Of a stretch of 51,490 nucleotides of DNA, positions 32,531 through 41,515 are shown in pieces (within the stretch, counting starts at the first letter, position 1; each line of letters starts with the position of its first letter). The stretch covers positions 1 to 51,490 of the forward strand of contig JAGAEN010000008.1 of the NCBI GenBank assembly GCA_017613135.1, read 5' to 3'. The position numbers and the translations under genes were made by a program. The notes beneath the pieces are model-generated. The model searched no databases. It saw only the letters and a program-made list of their open reading frames with translations, and was not told where the DNA came from. Origin of the DNA: Candidatus Saccharimonadota bacterium. Lineage in GTDB: Bacteria; Patescibacteriota; Saccharimonadia; Saccharimonadales; Saccharimonadaceae.

Positions 32531-33650
32531 CACTAACCTCCTTTGTGTCATATCCCAACATAAACCGATAATACAAATACAAATACGCCGTCACATAAAC
32601 TCCCGTACAACATGTCATCACGAGAAGACAAATTGGCACAAACGGTATCCCCGCCGTCCATTCAAAATTCTTCATCGCAAGATCAAAGATAATCAAAGGC
32701 AACATCACCACCACCCAAATCACCGCCAGCGCCAATAAAAGCGCAATTAGTCTCAGCACAAATTTCACCCGCCGCCCCGCCATCAAATCCGACGCCGTAT
32801 TCAGCGCTTTCATCGGGTAAAGCCCCGGCGCACTCACCGCCACAAACGCCATCAAAGAACTAGACAAAAGGTACCCAGAGAGAAGTAGCATCACCGCCGC
32901 AAAAATGAAAAACACCAACGCATAAAACGGTGTCGCAAGAAACTCCGTCTGCACCGCCGCCGAATACACAATAATCAAAATAAAAATCGGAATGCATTGA
33001 AACACCGCCACCACAAATACTAGAAACGTCGATATTAGTGGCGTCATCGCATTATACAGCGCGTCGCGCAGTTTAATCTTGTGCCCCGCCAAGCGATGCC
33101 GAAGAATAAAAATTGTCGAAAGCCAAATTATCAAAAAAATCAACACAAAAAACACCATCGCCGCTTCGCTCGACTCCCCCGACAGCCCACCCGTCGTAAT
33201 CGTCGAAATTAGAAGTAACCCCGCTTTTGCCACGTTGCCAATATCTCCCGTCCCCATCTGCTCCGAAGTTTCATCCAAAATTTCCTGAAATTGCCGATAA
33301 GTATCCTCACTCATCAGTCCTACAAACACCACCGACATCACCGCCGCAATCACGATTAACGGCAAAAATAATTTCCAATTTTTAAAAATCACTTTAAAAC
33401 TAAGAAATAAATGGTGCATAATCCCGGGCACCTCCAAATCTCTTTTGTAGTCTTCCCGATACGACCGCCGAAATGATTTATGCAAAATCACTCGTTTCGC
33501 TCGATTCTCTTTCCAAACCTTTTTCTTTTCCTTCAAAAAACTCCCCACTTTGCTGGCCTTACTGTCCTTACTTACTCTGCTAGCCTTGCTATCTTTACTA
33601 GCCTTGCTAATCTTACCAGCTTTCTTCCCCTTAGAAGTTTTTCTTACCAT
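32517..33650 (-). CDS. Polytopic membrane protein with Lys/Ser/Ala repeat N-terminus
   Basis: 377 residues. The first 40 are a low-complexity Lys-Ala-Ser-Lys-Asp-Ser repeat (KASKDSKASRVSKDSKASK) followed by a basic segment, then six membrane helices spread over about 90-365, with a glycosylation-like flexible loop near DTYRQFQEILDETSEQMG. No transport or enzyme motif is recognised. It resembles the DUF975 or YIP1 style of six-helix membrane proteins, a weak resemblance only. It overlaps htpX upstream (20 nt) and ligA downstream (14 nt), so it is co-transcribed with both. Confidence 0.65.
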   Translation of the reverse strand: MVRKTSKGKKAGKISKASKDSKASRVSKDSKASKVGSFLKEKKKVWKENRAKRVILHKSFRRSYREDYKRDLEVPGIMHHLFLSFKVIFKNWKLFLPLIVIAAVMSVVFVGLMSEDTYRQFQEILDETSEQMGTGDIGNVAKAGLLLISTITTGGLSGESSEAAMVFFVLIFLIIWLSTIFILRHRLAGHKIKLRDALYNAMTPLISTFLVFVVAVFQCIPIFILIIVYSAAVQTEFLATPFYALVFFIFAAVMLLLSGYLLSSSLMAFVAVSAPGLYPMKALNTASDLMAGRRVKFVLRLIALLLALAVIWVVVMLPLIIFDLAMKNFEWTAGIPFVPICLLVMTCCTGVYVTAYLYLYYRFMLGYDTKEVSDEKK

Positions 33651-34509
33651 TTTCGAGCCTCTCTATCCGCTTTTCAATCGGCGGGTGCGTACTAAACAAA
33701 TTATTGAAAAAACCTTTTCTCAAAGGGTCATTAATATACATCGGCGCCGCCGCTGTGTTTTGGCTCTTCATTGGCTGCGAATGCGCCTGCAATTTCTTGA
33801 GTGCAGCAATCATCCCCTCGGGATATCTCGTAATATTCACCGCCGAAGCATCCGCCAGGTATTCTCTCTGCCGTGATACCGCCATCTGCGCCACCGCCGC
33901 CAGCACCGGCGACAAAACTGCCGCAACAATAATCAATACATACCCCACCGGGCTTCCCTCATTATTCCGCCGCCTATCACCATAAAACACCATCCGAAAC
34001 GCAATATCCGAAATCAGCCCCACCATACACACCAGCCCAAACACAATCATCGACACCCGAATGTCGTAGTTTTTCACGTGCGACATCTCGTGCGCCATCA
34101 CCGCCGTTAATTCCTTATCATCCATAATATCAAGAAGCCCGGTCGTCGCTGCCACCACCGCATGCTGTGGGTCCCGCCCAGTCGCAAACGCGTTCGGCGC
34201 TTTATCATTAATAATATACACCTTCGGCATCGGAAGACCTGTCGTAATCGACAAATTCTCCACGATATTATAAAGTCTCGGATTGTCTTTTTTAGTGATC
34301 GGCTCTGCTCCCGTCATCATCACCGCGAGCGACCCCGCCGCAAAATATTGAATCGCCGCATAAACAATCGATACCACAATCGTCCACACTGCAATCCACG
34401 GGTCTTTAAAATATATCGCAAACGCGGCCGCAATTAGCCCAATCAAAATCACAAACCCCATCATAATAAATATGGTTCGTCTTTTGTTTTGGGCTATTTG
34501 CTTATACAT
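33631..34509 (-). CDS. htpX: HtpX-type membrane metalloprotease (M48B)
   Basis: 292 residues with four membrane segments. The HExxH zinc motif lies in AVMAHEMSHVKNYD, with the third ligand Glu in SRQREYLADASAV. The family phrase NDKAPNAFATGRDPQHAVVAAT precedes the active site. HtpX degrades misfolded membrane proteins from the cytoplasmic side. It is preceded by lemA, the classical LemA-HtpX arrangement, with a 76-nt gap that holds a terminator-like hairpin. Confidence 0.96.
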   Translation of the reverse strand: MYKQIAQNKRRTIFIMMGFVILIGLIAAAFAIYFKDPWIAVWTIVVSIVYAAIQYFAAGSLAVMMTGAEPITKKDNPRLYNIVENLSITTGLPMPKVYIINDKAPNAFATGRDPQHAVVAATTGLLDIMDDKELTAVMAHEMSHVKNYDIRVSMIVFGLVCMVGLISDIAFRMVFYGDRRRNNEGSPVGYVLIIVAAVLSPVLAAVAQMAVSRQREYLADASAVNITRYPEGMIAALKKLQAHSQPMKSQNTAAAPMYINDPLRKGFFNNLFSTHPPIEKRIERLENGKKNF

Positions 34510-34550
34510 TTAGAATCCTAATTTATACTCCGCGTTTTTACCCCTGTTTC

Positions 34551-34574
34551 AAAAAATCATACTCACGATTTTTT
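34551..34574 (-). terminator. Terminator-like hairpin between lemA and htpX
   Basis: AAAAAATC / GATTTTTT around an 8-nt loop downstream of lemA. Stem is AT-rich, so it may only attenuate. Confidence 0.55.
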
Positions 34575-34585
34575 AAAACATACTT

Positions 34586-35164
34586 TTAAAACTTTACGTC
34601 TGGGGCTTTCTCGATTTTCGCTTTTTCCGAATCAGCTACTTCAAAGTAATCACGTTTCTTAAAATGACCAATGATACTGTTTACCAAATTGGTCGGGAAA
34701 GTTTTAATCTTGGTATTAAGTTCTTTCGCACCGGCGTTATAAAATCTGCGTGCTGCTTGAATTTTGTCCTCCACATCTTGCAGCTGCTCTTGCAATTTCA
34801 CGAAATTCGAATTTGCTTTGAGCTCTGGATAAGCCTCAGCAATTGCAAAAATCCGCCCGAGTGCACCTTGCATTTCTTTTTCGGCTTCCGCCGCTTGCTT
34901 CACCGTCTTCGCACCCATCACTGCCGACCGCGCTTCCGTCACCATTTGAAAAGTTTCTTTTTCGTGCTTGGCATAGCCCTTCACAGTTTCTACTACGTTC
35001 GGAATCAAATCCGCCCGATATTTAAGTTGTACCGTGATGTCCGACCAAGCTTCATTCACCCGCTCGTCGAGTCTCACTAAACTGTTATAAATTCCCGCAA
35101 TCAGGCCGCCGATTAGAAAAATCGCTACCACGATTACGATTAATATAATTCCCCATGTAGGCAT
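34586..35164 (-). CDS. lemA: LemA family protein
   Basis: 192 residues: one N-terminal membrane helix (about 5-26) then a helical bundle. The family signatures YNSLVRLDERVNEAWSDI, QLKYRADLIPNVVETVKGYA, FVKLQEQLQDVEDKIQAARRFYN and NTKIKTFPTNLV are present. LemA proteins are membrane-linked coiled coils of uncertain role, often beside HtpX or envelope-stress genes, as here. TATAAT at 35193-35198 gives a leader of about 25 nt, and AAGGAG precedes the ATG. Confidence 0.95.
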   Translation of the reverse strand: MPTWGIILIVIVVAIFLIGGLIAGIYNSLVRLDERVNEAWSDITVQLKYRADLIPNVVETVKGYAKHEKETFQMVTEARSAVMGAKTVKQAAEAEKEMQGALGRIFAIAEAYPELKANSNFVKLQEQLQDVEDKIQAARRFYNAGAKELNTKIKTFPTNLVNSIIGHFKKRDYFEVADSEKAKIEKAPDVKF

Positions 35165-35192
35165 TTTATTCTCCTTTTATTTTTATAATTCC

Positions 35193-35198
35193 ATTATA
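35193..35198 (-). promoter_or_regulatory. -10 box of lemA (leadered)
   Basis: GTGCTATAAT on the minus strand, 28 nt before the ATG. Confidence 0.65.
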
Positions 35199-35232
35199 GC
35201 ACGATTTCATTGCGCAAAAATAAAATCTGTGC

Positions 35233-35238
35233 TACAAT
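35233..35238 (+). promoter_or_regulatory. -10 box of tRNA-Gly
   Basis: TGTGCTACAAT ending 11 nt before the tRNA 5' end. Confidence 0.65.
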
Positions 35239-35249
35239 TAAATGGACGT

Positions 35250-35326
35250 GCGAATGTAGCTCAGTTGTTTAGAGCGCTTCCTTGCCAAGGAAGAGGTCGA
35301 GAGTTAGAGTCTCTTCATTCGCACCA
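35250..35326 (+). tRNA. tRNA-Gly (GCC) with U19-A56 elbow
   Basis: Acceptor GCGAATG pairs with CATTCGC. The anticodon loop TTGCCAA on stem CTTCC/GGAAG gives GCC, and CCA is encoded. The D-loop is AGTTGTTTA (position 19 is T, not G) and the T-loop is TTAGAGT (position 56 is A, not C). The two changes preserve a Watson-Crick tertiary pair. Confidence 0.93.
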
Positions 35327-35350
35327 TTTTTAGATAATCCTGGAGATAAA

Positions 35351-36538
35351 ATGAAAATTACTGTTGCTGGCGCTGGCTATGTCGGACTCAGTCTCGCCAC
35401 CCTAATCGCACAAAACCATCACGTCACACTTCTTGATATCGTTCAAGAAAAAGTCGACATGATTAATGATAAAAAATCCCCTATCAAAGATAAAGAAATT
35501 GAAGATTTTTTCGCTAATAAGACTCTATACTTAAATGCCACCACCAGTTGGCGTCGCGCATTAAAAGGTGCCGACTACGTCATTGTCGCCACTCCTACTA
35601 ACTACGATTCCGAGAAAAACTATTTTGACACTTCAAGCATCGAAGATATTATCGAAAAAGTCCTTGCTCTAAATACCAAGACTCCCGACGGCGACTGCCC
35701 TACCACTATCATCATTAAATCCACCGTCCCAGTCGGCTACACCGAAAAAATCAAAACCAAATACAACATTAATAATGTCATTTTCTCACCTGAGTTTTTG
35801 CGTGAAGGTCATGCCCTTTACGATAATCTTTATCCATCCCGTATCATCATCGGCGACAAGACCGACAAAGCCAAAAAATTCGCTAAACTTCTACTCGAAG
35901 GCGCTATTGCCCAGAATGTCCCAGTTAAATATATGTACTCCACCGAAGCCGAAGCCGTCAAGCTTTTTGCCAACACTTATCTCGCCCTTCGCGTGGCTTA
36001 TTTTAACGAACTCGACACCTATGCCGAACTCCAACACCTAAACGCCAAGGATATTATCGACGGCGTTTGTCTCGACCCCCGCATCGGTAATCATTACAAC
36101 AACCCATCATTTGGTTACGGTGGCTACTGTCTTCCGAAAGACACTAAGCAACTCCGCGCTAATTACCACGGCATCCCGCAGACTCTCATTTCCGCCGTCG
36201 TCGAGGCTAATACTCTAAGAAAAGAACACATCACCGATATGATTCTTGCTGAAAATCCGAAAACCGTCGGCATCTACCGTCTCACTATGAAAGCTGGCTC
36301 CGATAATTTCCGTTTCAGCGCTATTAAATACATTATGAAGCTCTTAGACAAAGAAGGCATTAAAGTCATCGTCTACGAACCGACCGTCACCGAACCTACC
36401 TTCAAAAAATATCCTATCGAAAATAATCTCGACGAATTCAAAAACCAGAGCGACATCATCGTTGCCAACCGTATCGATGACAAAATTACCGACGTGCTAA
36501 ACAAAGTTTACACTCGCGACCTTTATGCCAGAGACTAA
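35351..36538 (+). CDS. ugd: UDP-glucose/nucleotide-sugar 6-dehydrogenase
   Basis: 395 residues. The NAD-binding GAGYVGLSLATLIA is at the N-terminus, VATPTNYD and STVPVGYT follow, and the catalytic Cys is C260 in GYGGYCLPKDTKQL. It oxidises a UDP-hexose to the uronic acid for cell-surface glycans. The start is ATG 35351, preceded by TGGAGA; upstream in-frame codons run into tRNA-Gly. It overlaps the LCP gene by 14 nt, pointing to a shared job in envelope polymer synthesis. Confidence 0.95.
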   Translation: MKITVAGAGYVGLSLATLIAQNHHVTLLDIVQEKVDMINDKKSPIKDKEIEDFFANKTLYLNATTSWRRALKGADYVIVATPTNYDSEKNYFDTSSIEDIIEKVLALNTKTPDGDCPTTIIIKSTVPVGYTEKIKTKYNINNVIFSPEFLREGHALYDNLYPSRIIIGDKTDKAKKFAKLLLEGAIAQNVPVKYMYSTEAEAVKLFANTYLALRVAYFNELDTYAELQHLNAKDIIDGVCLDPRIGNHYNNPSFGYGGYCLPKDTKQLRANYHGIPQTLISAVVEANTLRKEHITDMILAENPKTVGIYRLTMKAGSDNFRFSAIKYIMKLLDKEGIKVIVYEPTVTEPTFKKYPIENNLDEFKNQSDIIVANRIDDKITDVLNKVYTRDLYARD

Positions 36539-37676
36539 ACCCACCAAAAATCATACTAAAAACATGCTCCGCATTTTTAGCTATATTTTCTTTAGTATTT
36601 ACACGATTTTTGCTATTATTCTCTCTGTTATTCTAATTAGAGTTCCCATCCTCCCGCTCAAATACTTTTTGCCAATAATCATGCTCCTCACTATCCTCGA
36701 CATTTTGTTCATTTTTTTCCTTTTTAGAAAATCCACCAAAATCGTCACCAGCCTCGTCTGCATCGTTTTTGAAATAATTTTTACCGCCCTTATTGGCTTC
36801 GCGCTTTTTTATCTCGGCACCACCATTAGTTTCTTTAATTCCATCAAACCCCAAACCTCCATCGACCTGCCCGAAAAAACTGATTTCGATATTACAAAAG
36901 ACCCATTCAATCTTTACATCAGTGGCATCGACACTTACGGCGAAATCACCACCGTTTCAAGAAGCGATGTTAACATCGTCGTCACTGTAAATCCAAGGAC
37001 TCACACTGTCCTTCTCACCACCGTCCCGCGCGATTACGAAGTTCAGCTCCATGGTACTACCGGCCTGAAGGATAAACTTACTCACGCCGGACTTTATGGC
37101 GTCGAAATGTCAATTAAAACAATTGAGGATTTACTAAATATTGACATTAGTTATTATCTTCGCATCAATTTCGATTCGACCATCAAGCTCATTGACGCTT
37201 TAGGTGGCGTCGAAATTACTCCCGATGCGACTTTTTATAAGTCTAAGTATAATTGCTATTTTAGAGCTGGCGTCACCATGCACCTAGACGGTGGCTGTGC
37301 GCTTACTTACGCTCGTGAACGCAAAACCTACGAGTTCGGTGACCTTCACCGCATCGAAAATCAACAAGACATCCTAAGTGCCGTTATCGAAAAGCTCACC
37401 ACTTCAAAAACTTTGCTTACTAATTACGTTAACATTCTCGCATCTTTAAGTGATAGCATCGAAACCAACATTCCAAGCGACCAATTTTATCGCTTCATTA
37501 ATATGCAACTCGACACCATGCCATCCTGGACTATCGAACGAAATACTGTCGAAGGCACCGAGATTCACGTTCCGACCTACACTTACCCCGATCAAGATTT
37601 ATTTGTTTTTCAGCAAAACCCCGAATCCATCAAAGAGGCCTCCATCAAAATCGACGAAGTACTTGCCGCAGAATAA
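36525..37676 (+). CDS. LytR-CpsA-Psr (LCP) family glycopolymer ligase
   Basis: 383 residues. About four N-terminal membrane segments (15-120) precede an LCP domain: LYISGIDTYGEITTVSRSD, LTTVPRDYEVQL, KLTHAGLYGVEMSIKTIEDLL, VEITPDATF, then GCALTYARERKTYEFGDLHR and ENQQDIL. LCP enzymes transfer lipid-linked glycopolymers (teichoic acids, capsule) to peptidoglycan outside the membrane. Four helices rather than one is unusual for the family. Together with ugd it suggests a uronic-acid-containing surface polymer. Confidence 0.92.
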   Translation: MPETKPTKNHTKNMLRIFSYIFFSIYTIFAIILSVILIRVPILPLKYFLPIIMLLTILDILFIFFLFRKSTKIVTSLVCIVFEIIFTALIGFALFYLGTTISFFNSIKPQTSIDLPEKTDFDITKDPFNLYISGIDTYGEITTVSRSDVNIVVTVNPRTHTVLLTTVPRDYEVQLHGTTGLKDKLTHAGLYGVEMSIKTIEDLLNIDISYYLRINFDSTIKLIDALGGVEITPDATFYKSKYNCYFRAGVTMHLDGGCALTYARERKTYEFGDLHRIENQQDILSAVIEKLTTSKTLLTNYVNILASLSDSIETNIPSDQFYRFINMQLDTMPSWTIERNTVEGTEIHVPTYTYPDQDLFVFQQNPESIKEASIKIDEVLAAE

Positions 37677-37684
37677 ATTTGTGC

Positions 37685-37690
37685 TATAAT
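37685..37690 (+). promoter_or_regulatory. -10 box of the cation-exchanger operon
   Basis: TGTGCTATAAT, 29 nt before the ATG at 37720. Confidence 0.65.
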
Positions 37691-37719
37691 ATAAGCATAA
37701 ACATAATTAACATAAAAAC

Positions 37720-38691
37720 ATGGAAATCGCATTACAAATATTACTACTCATCGTCGGCTTCGTGATTTTAATCAAAGGTGCCGACTGGCTAATTGACGGC
37801 GCCTCGTCCGCCGCCTCACATTTTAAAGTTTCTAGAATGCTTATCGGTCTGACTATTATTGCCTTTGGTACCGGCGCACCAGAATTTGCTGTTTCGATTT
37901 CCTCACTCCTAAATGGCACCACCGACATGCTACTTGGTAATGTCATTGGCAGTAATATTACTAATATTCTCCTTCTTATCGGTATCGGTGCCTTAATCTA
38001 TCCAATCAAAATCAAAAAGAACACTATCTCAAAAGAGCTCCCGCTTCTACTTCTCATTTCCACCGTCCTTATCGTTTTATTCTTAGACACGCTTCTCATG
38101 AATGCCGACGGCAACACTATCTCACGTGCCGACGGTATAATATGCTTACTGTTCTTTAGCATTTTCCTTTTCTACATCATTTCAATGGCACGAAAAAACC
38201 GCAAAGCCAATAAAGAAGTTGAGAAGCCCAAATTTAAACTTGGTATCTCACTTCTGCTTGTCCTCGTTGGTTTAGTCGGCGTAGTCGGTGGCGCCGAACT
38301 CGTCGTGAGCTCTGCTTCGTTTATCGCTAAGTCGATTGGCATTTCCGATCGTATGATTGCGCTCACCGTCGTCGCACTCGGTACATCTCTCCCAGAACTT
38401 ATTACCACCATCAAAGCCGCCAAGAAAAAAGAAACTGAGCTTCTCGTCGGCAACATCATCGGTAGTAACATTTTTAACATTTGTATCGTACTAGGTCTTC
38501 CAGTTGCATTATTTGGTACCATTACACCAGAAAGCTTTGAAATTATTGACATCGTAATGCTAGTTGGCTCCGCCGCCATCCTTTGGCTTGTCGCAAGAAC
38601 CGGCCACAAAATCACCCGCTTTGAAGGTGCCGCAATGTTAATAATGTTCCTGATTTATTATGGCTTTATCATTTATGGAGCGCTAGCTTGA
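37720..38691 (+). CDS. Calcium/sodium antiporter (CaCA family, YrbG type)
   Basis: 323 residues, about ten membrane helices in two inverted repeats. The alpha-repeat motifs are GTGAPEFAVSISSL with GNVIGSNITNILL in the first half, and GTSLPELITTIKA with GNIIGSNIFNICIVLG in the second. It exchanges Ca2+ for Na+ or H+ across the cytoplasmic membrane. Its TGA stop overlaps the TTG start of the next transporter gene, so they are coupled. Confidence 0.95.
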   Translation: MEIALQILLLIVGFVILIKGADWLIDGASSAASHFKVSRMLIGLTIIAFGTGAPEFAVSISSLLNGTTDMLLGNVIGSNITNILLLIGIGALIYPIKIKKNTISKELPLLLLISTVLIVLFLDTLLMNADGNTISRADGIICLLFFSIFLFYIISMARKNRKANKEVEKPKFKLGISLLLVLVGLVGVVGGAELVVSSASFIAKSIGISDRMIALTVVALGTSLPELITTIKAAKKKETELLVGNIIGSNIFNICIVLGLPVALFGTITPESFEIIDIVMLVGSAAILWLVARTGHKITRFEGAAMLIMFLIYYGFIIYGALA

Positions 38692-39614
38692 ACTGGTTAG
38701 TTTTAGTCTTAATCACCGTTATCTTTGACTCTACTCGTATTTTTATTGATAACTATATTTCAGACTATTATTTCAAAGGTCGTGAAGCCGTTTCGCAAAA
38801 GCTTTTTTACGGCTACACTTTCATTATTCTTGCTCTTATTTTAATGCTCGCCACTGGCGTAGATTTTTCAAACTTTACCCCACTTGTTCTATTCTTCCTT
38901 TCCGGTATTATGCACAGCTTTGCCGGCATTCCATATTATCGCGCGCTCGAACTCGATGATTCCACTAATCTTGGTATTTTTATTCAACTTGCTCCCGTCA
39001 TCTATCTCATTATGGGTTGGTTTTTCCTTGGCGAAACTTTTTCAATTTTACAACTTGTCGCCTTTTTAATTATTTTGTCCGGCCCGCTTCTCATTGTTAT
39101 GACCACCAGGAAACGCAGCCGCAAAGTCAAAATCAAAGCCGTCTTTTTCGCCTTTCTTTATGTCTTAATTGCCGTTTCCGCCAACGTCCTTTTCGTCAAA
39201 GAAAACAATCTCACCGAAAACTTAAGTTTCTTCACCGAAATGGCATTTGTCTTTCTTGGCAAAGGTATCGGCAACCTCATTATTATGTACGCGATGCCAA
39301 AATGGCGCCGACGCTTTATCTCGATCGTGAAATCTAGTCGGAAAAAAGTCTTCCGCCCGCTAATTAGTTCGTGTGTTTTTGGCGTCACCAAAGATTTCAC
39401 TTACCGTGCCGCACTATTTATGGCTCCGTCTGTCGCTCTCGCCTCCGCCGCTTCCGATTCTACTACGCCAATTATGATCTTCTTTATGGGCATTGTTCTT
39501 ACTATCCTTTGGCCAAACTTCGGTCGCGAAAAACTCAACCGAAAATCTGTCCTCATTCATCTCATCGCCACAGTACTTGTCGTCGCCGGCATCATTTTGA
39601 TACAAAATTCTTAA
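38688..39614 (+). CDS. DMT-superfamily (EamA-type) transporter
   Basis: 308 residues with ten membrane helices in two halves. The first half carries GIPYYRALELDDSTNLGIFIQLAPVIYLIMGWFFLGE in outline, the hallmark of EamA domains; the second half has YRAALFMAPSVALASAASDSTTPIMIF in outline. EamA proteins export or import metabolites such as amino acids; substrate unknown. The start is TTG 38688, overlapping the stop of the antiporter gene, with no good alternative. tRNA-Cys follows. Confidence 0.88.
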   Translation: MNWLVLVLITVIFDSTRIFIDNYISDYYFKGREAVSQKLFYGYTFIILALILMLATGVDFSNFTPLVLFFLSGIMHSFAGIPYYRALELDDSTNLGIFIQLAPVIYLIMGWFFLGETFSILQLVAFLIILSGPLLIVMTTRKRSRKVKIKAVFFAFLYVLIAVSANVLFVKENNLTENLSFFTEMAFVFLGKGIGNLIIMYAMPKWRRRFISIVKSSRKKVFRPLISSCVFGVTKDFTYRAALFMAPSVALASAASDSTTPIMIFFMGIVLTILWPNFGREKLNRKSVLIHLIATVLVVAGIILIQNS

Positions 39615-39623
39615 ATCTTATGA

Positions 39624-39629
39624 TACAAT
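39624..39629 (+). promoter_or_regulatory. -10 box of tRNA-Cys
   Basis: TGATACAAT ending 10 nt before the tRNA 5' end. Confidence 0.6.
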
Positions 39630-39639
39630 ATTAATATCT

Positions 39640-39713
39640 GGTGCTTTGGCGGAGTGGTTACGCAGCGGTCTGCAAAACCGCGTACACCGGTTCAATTCCG
39701 GTAGGCACCTCCA
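39640..39713 (+). tRNA. tRNA-Cys (GCA)
   Basis: Acceptor GGTGCTT pairs with AGGCACC. The anticodon loop CTGCAAA on stem GCGGT/ACCGC gives GCA. The T-loop is TTCAATT, and CCA is encoded. It converges on the GT8 gene with only 3 nt between. Confidence 0.95.
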
Positions 39714-39716
39714 TTT

Positions 39717-40688
39717 TTATTTGTCAAAGATTGGTTTTTTCAGTTTAGAAAGTCGTGCGGCCTTTTTAATTAAGGCCTCCACTTTTTTATGATCTTCGTC
39801 TTGTTTTTTCTCATCAAACGCTGCTTGCTGACGCTTCAAATCACCATAAAATCCTGTGCCCCTCGCCGCATTCCAAAACAAATTCTCACACGGCACATCT
39901 GTATAATGCCACGGCTTATTAAACAAATTAAAATGCACCAACTTAGTACCTTTCGGCAAGTTTTCCGACGGCTCCGTATTCCAACAAGAATCAAGATGCT
40001 TAATCCGACCCCTCAAAATCACATTGAGATAATCCTGGTCCGGCGCCACGAGATCTGCATTATATTTTTCAATCAAATCCACCATTTCTGACAAATAATG
40101 CATCTTCCGCATTTTCCTAAAATCCATCAACATCACACCAGAATTCACATACTCATCGTGTGGCACTCCCACTGCATTATCCACATAATCACGAAATTCT
40201 TGTATCACCGTCACCTTCGGGTCCACCATCGCCGCGAGCACCTCATCTTCTGACAGTTCTATATCAAACAACTCCCCGATATCGCCCAGAAGCACCGTAT
40301 CGCTATCAATATAAACTCCCTTTTCATACATCGGAAAAAGTCGCGGAATAAAAAACCGATAATAATAGACCGCCGACGAAAAGAAATCACCCGCCCCCTT
40401 CTCGCGCGCACAATATTTAATCACCGCCTTTAAGTATAAACTATGACTAATCTTCCGAAACTGAATCGCCACATTCCGAGTCACTAGACTTCTGAGCCGA
40501 ATCCGATTTACCCACGACAAACCATCATGCAAAATTATCACCTTGTAATAGCGATTCTTGTCACACTTCTGTGTCAAAGAATGCATTGCCGCCGCCGCAT
40601 AAGGCGCATAGGCATTATTAATCGCCATAAACACCGGCACTACCTTGGTTAGTTTATCGAGCGGATTCCCCGTCGCAAAAATACTCAT
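39717..40688 (-). CDS. Glycosyltransferase family 8 protein (a)
   Basis: 323 residues. The GT8 fold is recognisable from PVFMAINNAYAPYAAAAMHSL at the N-terminus, the metal-binding D-x-D in GVYIDSDTVLLGDI, the acceptor-site phrase YVNSGVMLMDF, PDQDYLNVIL, and the second metal-site region TKLVHFNLFNKPWH. It transfers a sugar from a UDP-sugar to a cell-surface lipid or glycan. It is the last gene of an operon with a PlsC-like acyltransferase (4-nt overlap) and a second GT8 enzyme. Confidence 0.9.
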   Translation of the reverse strand: MSIFATGNPLDKLTKVVPVFMAINNAYAPYAAAAMHSLTQKCDKNRYYKVIILHDGLSWVNRIRLRSLVTRNVAIQFRKISHSLYLKAVIKYCAREKGAGDFFSSAVYYYRFFIPRLFPMYEKGVYIDSDTVLLGDIGELFDIELSEDEVLAAMVDPKVTVIQEFRDYVDNAVGVPHDEYVNSGVMLMDFRKMRKMHYLSEMVDLIEKYNADLVAPDQDYLNVILRGRIKHLDSCWNTEPSENLPKGTKLVHFNLFNKPWHYTDVPCENLFWNAARGTGFYGDLKRQQAAFDEKKQDEDHKKVEALIKKAARLSKLKKPIFDK

Positions 40689-41515
40689 TTCTTAGTCTTC
40701 TTCCTATACTCAAAATATTCGTAAGTATTATTCTTACTATATTTTACCATAGAATCGTAAGCTTTTTTCGAAAGCATCGCGCGATTTTCGTCTTCCGTCT
40801 TGTTTTTGTCTGGCCAAAATGGTCCATCCACATAAACATCCATCCGTGGCAAATCGCCTTTCTTATTGTTCTTGCGCTTGTGGTATGTCGTCGTCATCGT
40901 AAAGATTGGCAAATTATTTCTCACCGCATATTTAAACGACCGGTCGCCCGCTGGGAACTTCCGAATCTTAGTCGTATACGGCCACACGTGCGCCTCTGGA
41001 TAAATTACCAAAACCTTCTTTTGTTTCAATCTCTTATCTACCGCATCATTAAATGCCTTCTTTTCTTCTGGCGTTTTCCCGAGTGGCAACCCACCAATCA
41101 TCGGCAAAAATTTCCCAATGCCAGGAATCTTCAAATTTACCGGGCTAATAACCGTAAAAATCCGCCTGTCCGCCGCAAGCGCCGGCCCAAACACATCGTG
41201 AAACGGATTCGTATGATTGGCATAAATCACATAGCCCTTGCCCTTAGCCTCCTTTAATTTCTCCCGCCCATAAAACTTCGTCTGCCAATAACCTCTCTCA
41301 TAGTATTGCCCAAACAATTTAAAAATCCGAAATAGCGTTGCCGAGTATAATCTTACGAAAGGATTTTTCGGGATAAATTCATATCCTTCGGGAAGCCCCA
41401 CTTCCACCTTCTTTTCCTGCTCATCCGTCTTAATCGGATCATCTTCTTCCGACTCATAATAAAACACCCGCTCTTTTTTAGGAATGTCTTTTTGGAATAA
41501 TTCTGCCTTAGCCAT
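40685..41515 (-). CDS. PlsC-like 1-acylglycerol-phosphate acyltransferase
   Basis: 276 residues. The acyltransferase block I is seen as YANHTNPFHDVFG (H-x-x-x-x-x-D, one residue longer than the usual HX4D), followed by the block III equivalent VLVIYPEAHVWPYTTKIRKFPAG and the substrate-binding stretch PMIGGLPLGK. No clear membrane helix apart from a hydrophobic patch near residues 50-70. It would acylate lysophosphatidate or a glycolipid. It sits between two GT8 genes with 1-nt and 4-nt overlaps, which suggests the three act on one glycolipid. Confidence 0.82.
   Translation of the reverse strand: MAKAELFQKDIPKKERVFYYESEEDDPIKTDEQEKKVEVGLPEGYEFIPKNPFVRLYSATLFRIFKLFGQYYERGYWQTKFYGREKLKEAKGKGYVIYANHTNPFHDVFGPALAADRRIFTVISPVNLKIPGIGKFLPMIGGLPLGKTPEEKKAFNDAVDKRLKQKKVLVIYPEAHVWPYTTKIRKFPAGDRSFKYAVRNNLPIFTMTTTYHKRKNNKKGDLPRMDVYVDGPFWPDKNKTEDENRAMLSKKAYDSMVKYSKNNTYEYFEYRKKTKK

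Noticed and set aside
38689-38691. UGA = Gly code as in Gracilibacteria/SR1
   Set aside because: TGA ends the cation exchanger and the receiver gene at natural positions, and no conserved Gly is encoded by TGA in the proteins read.
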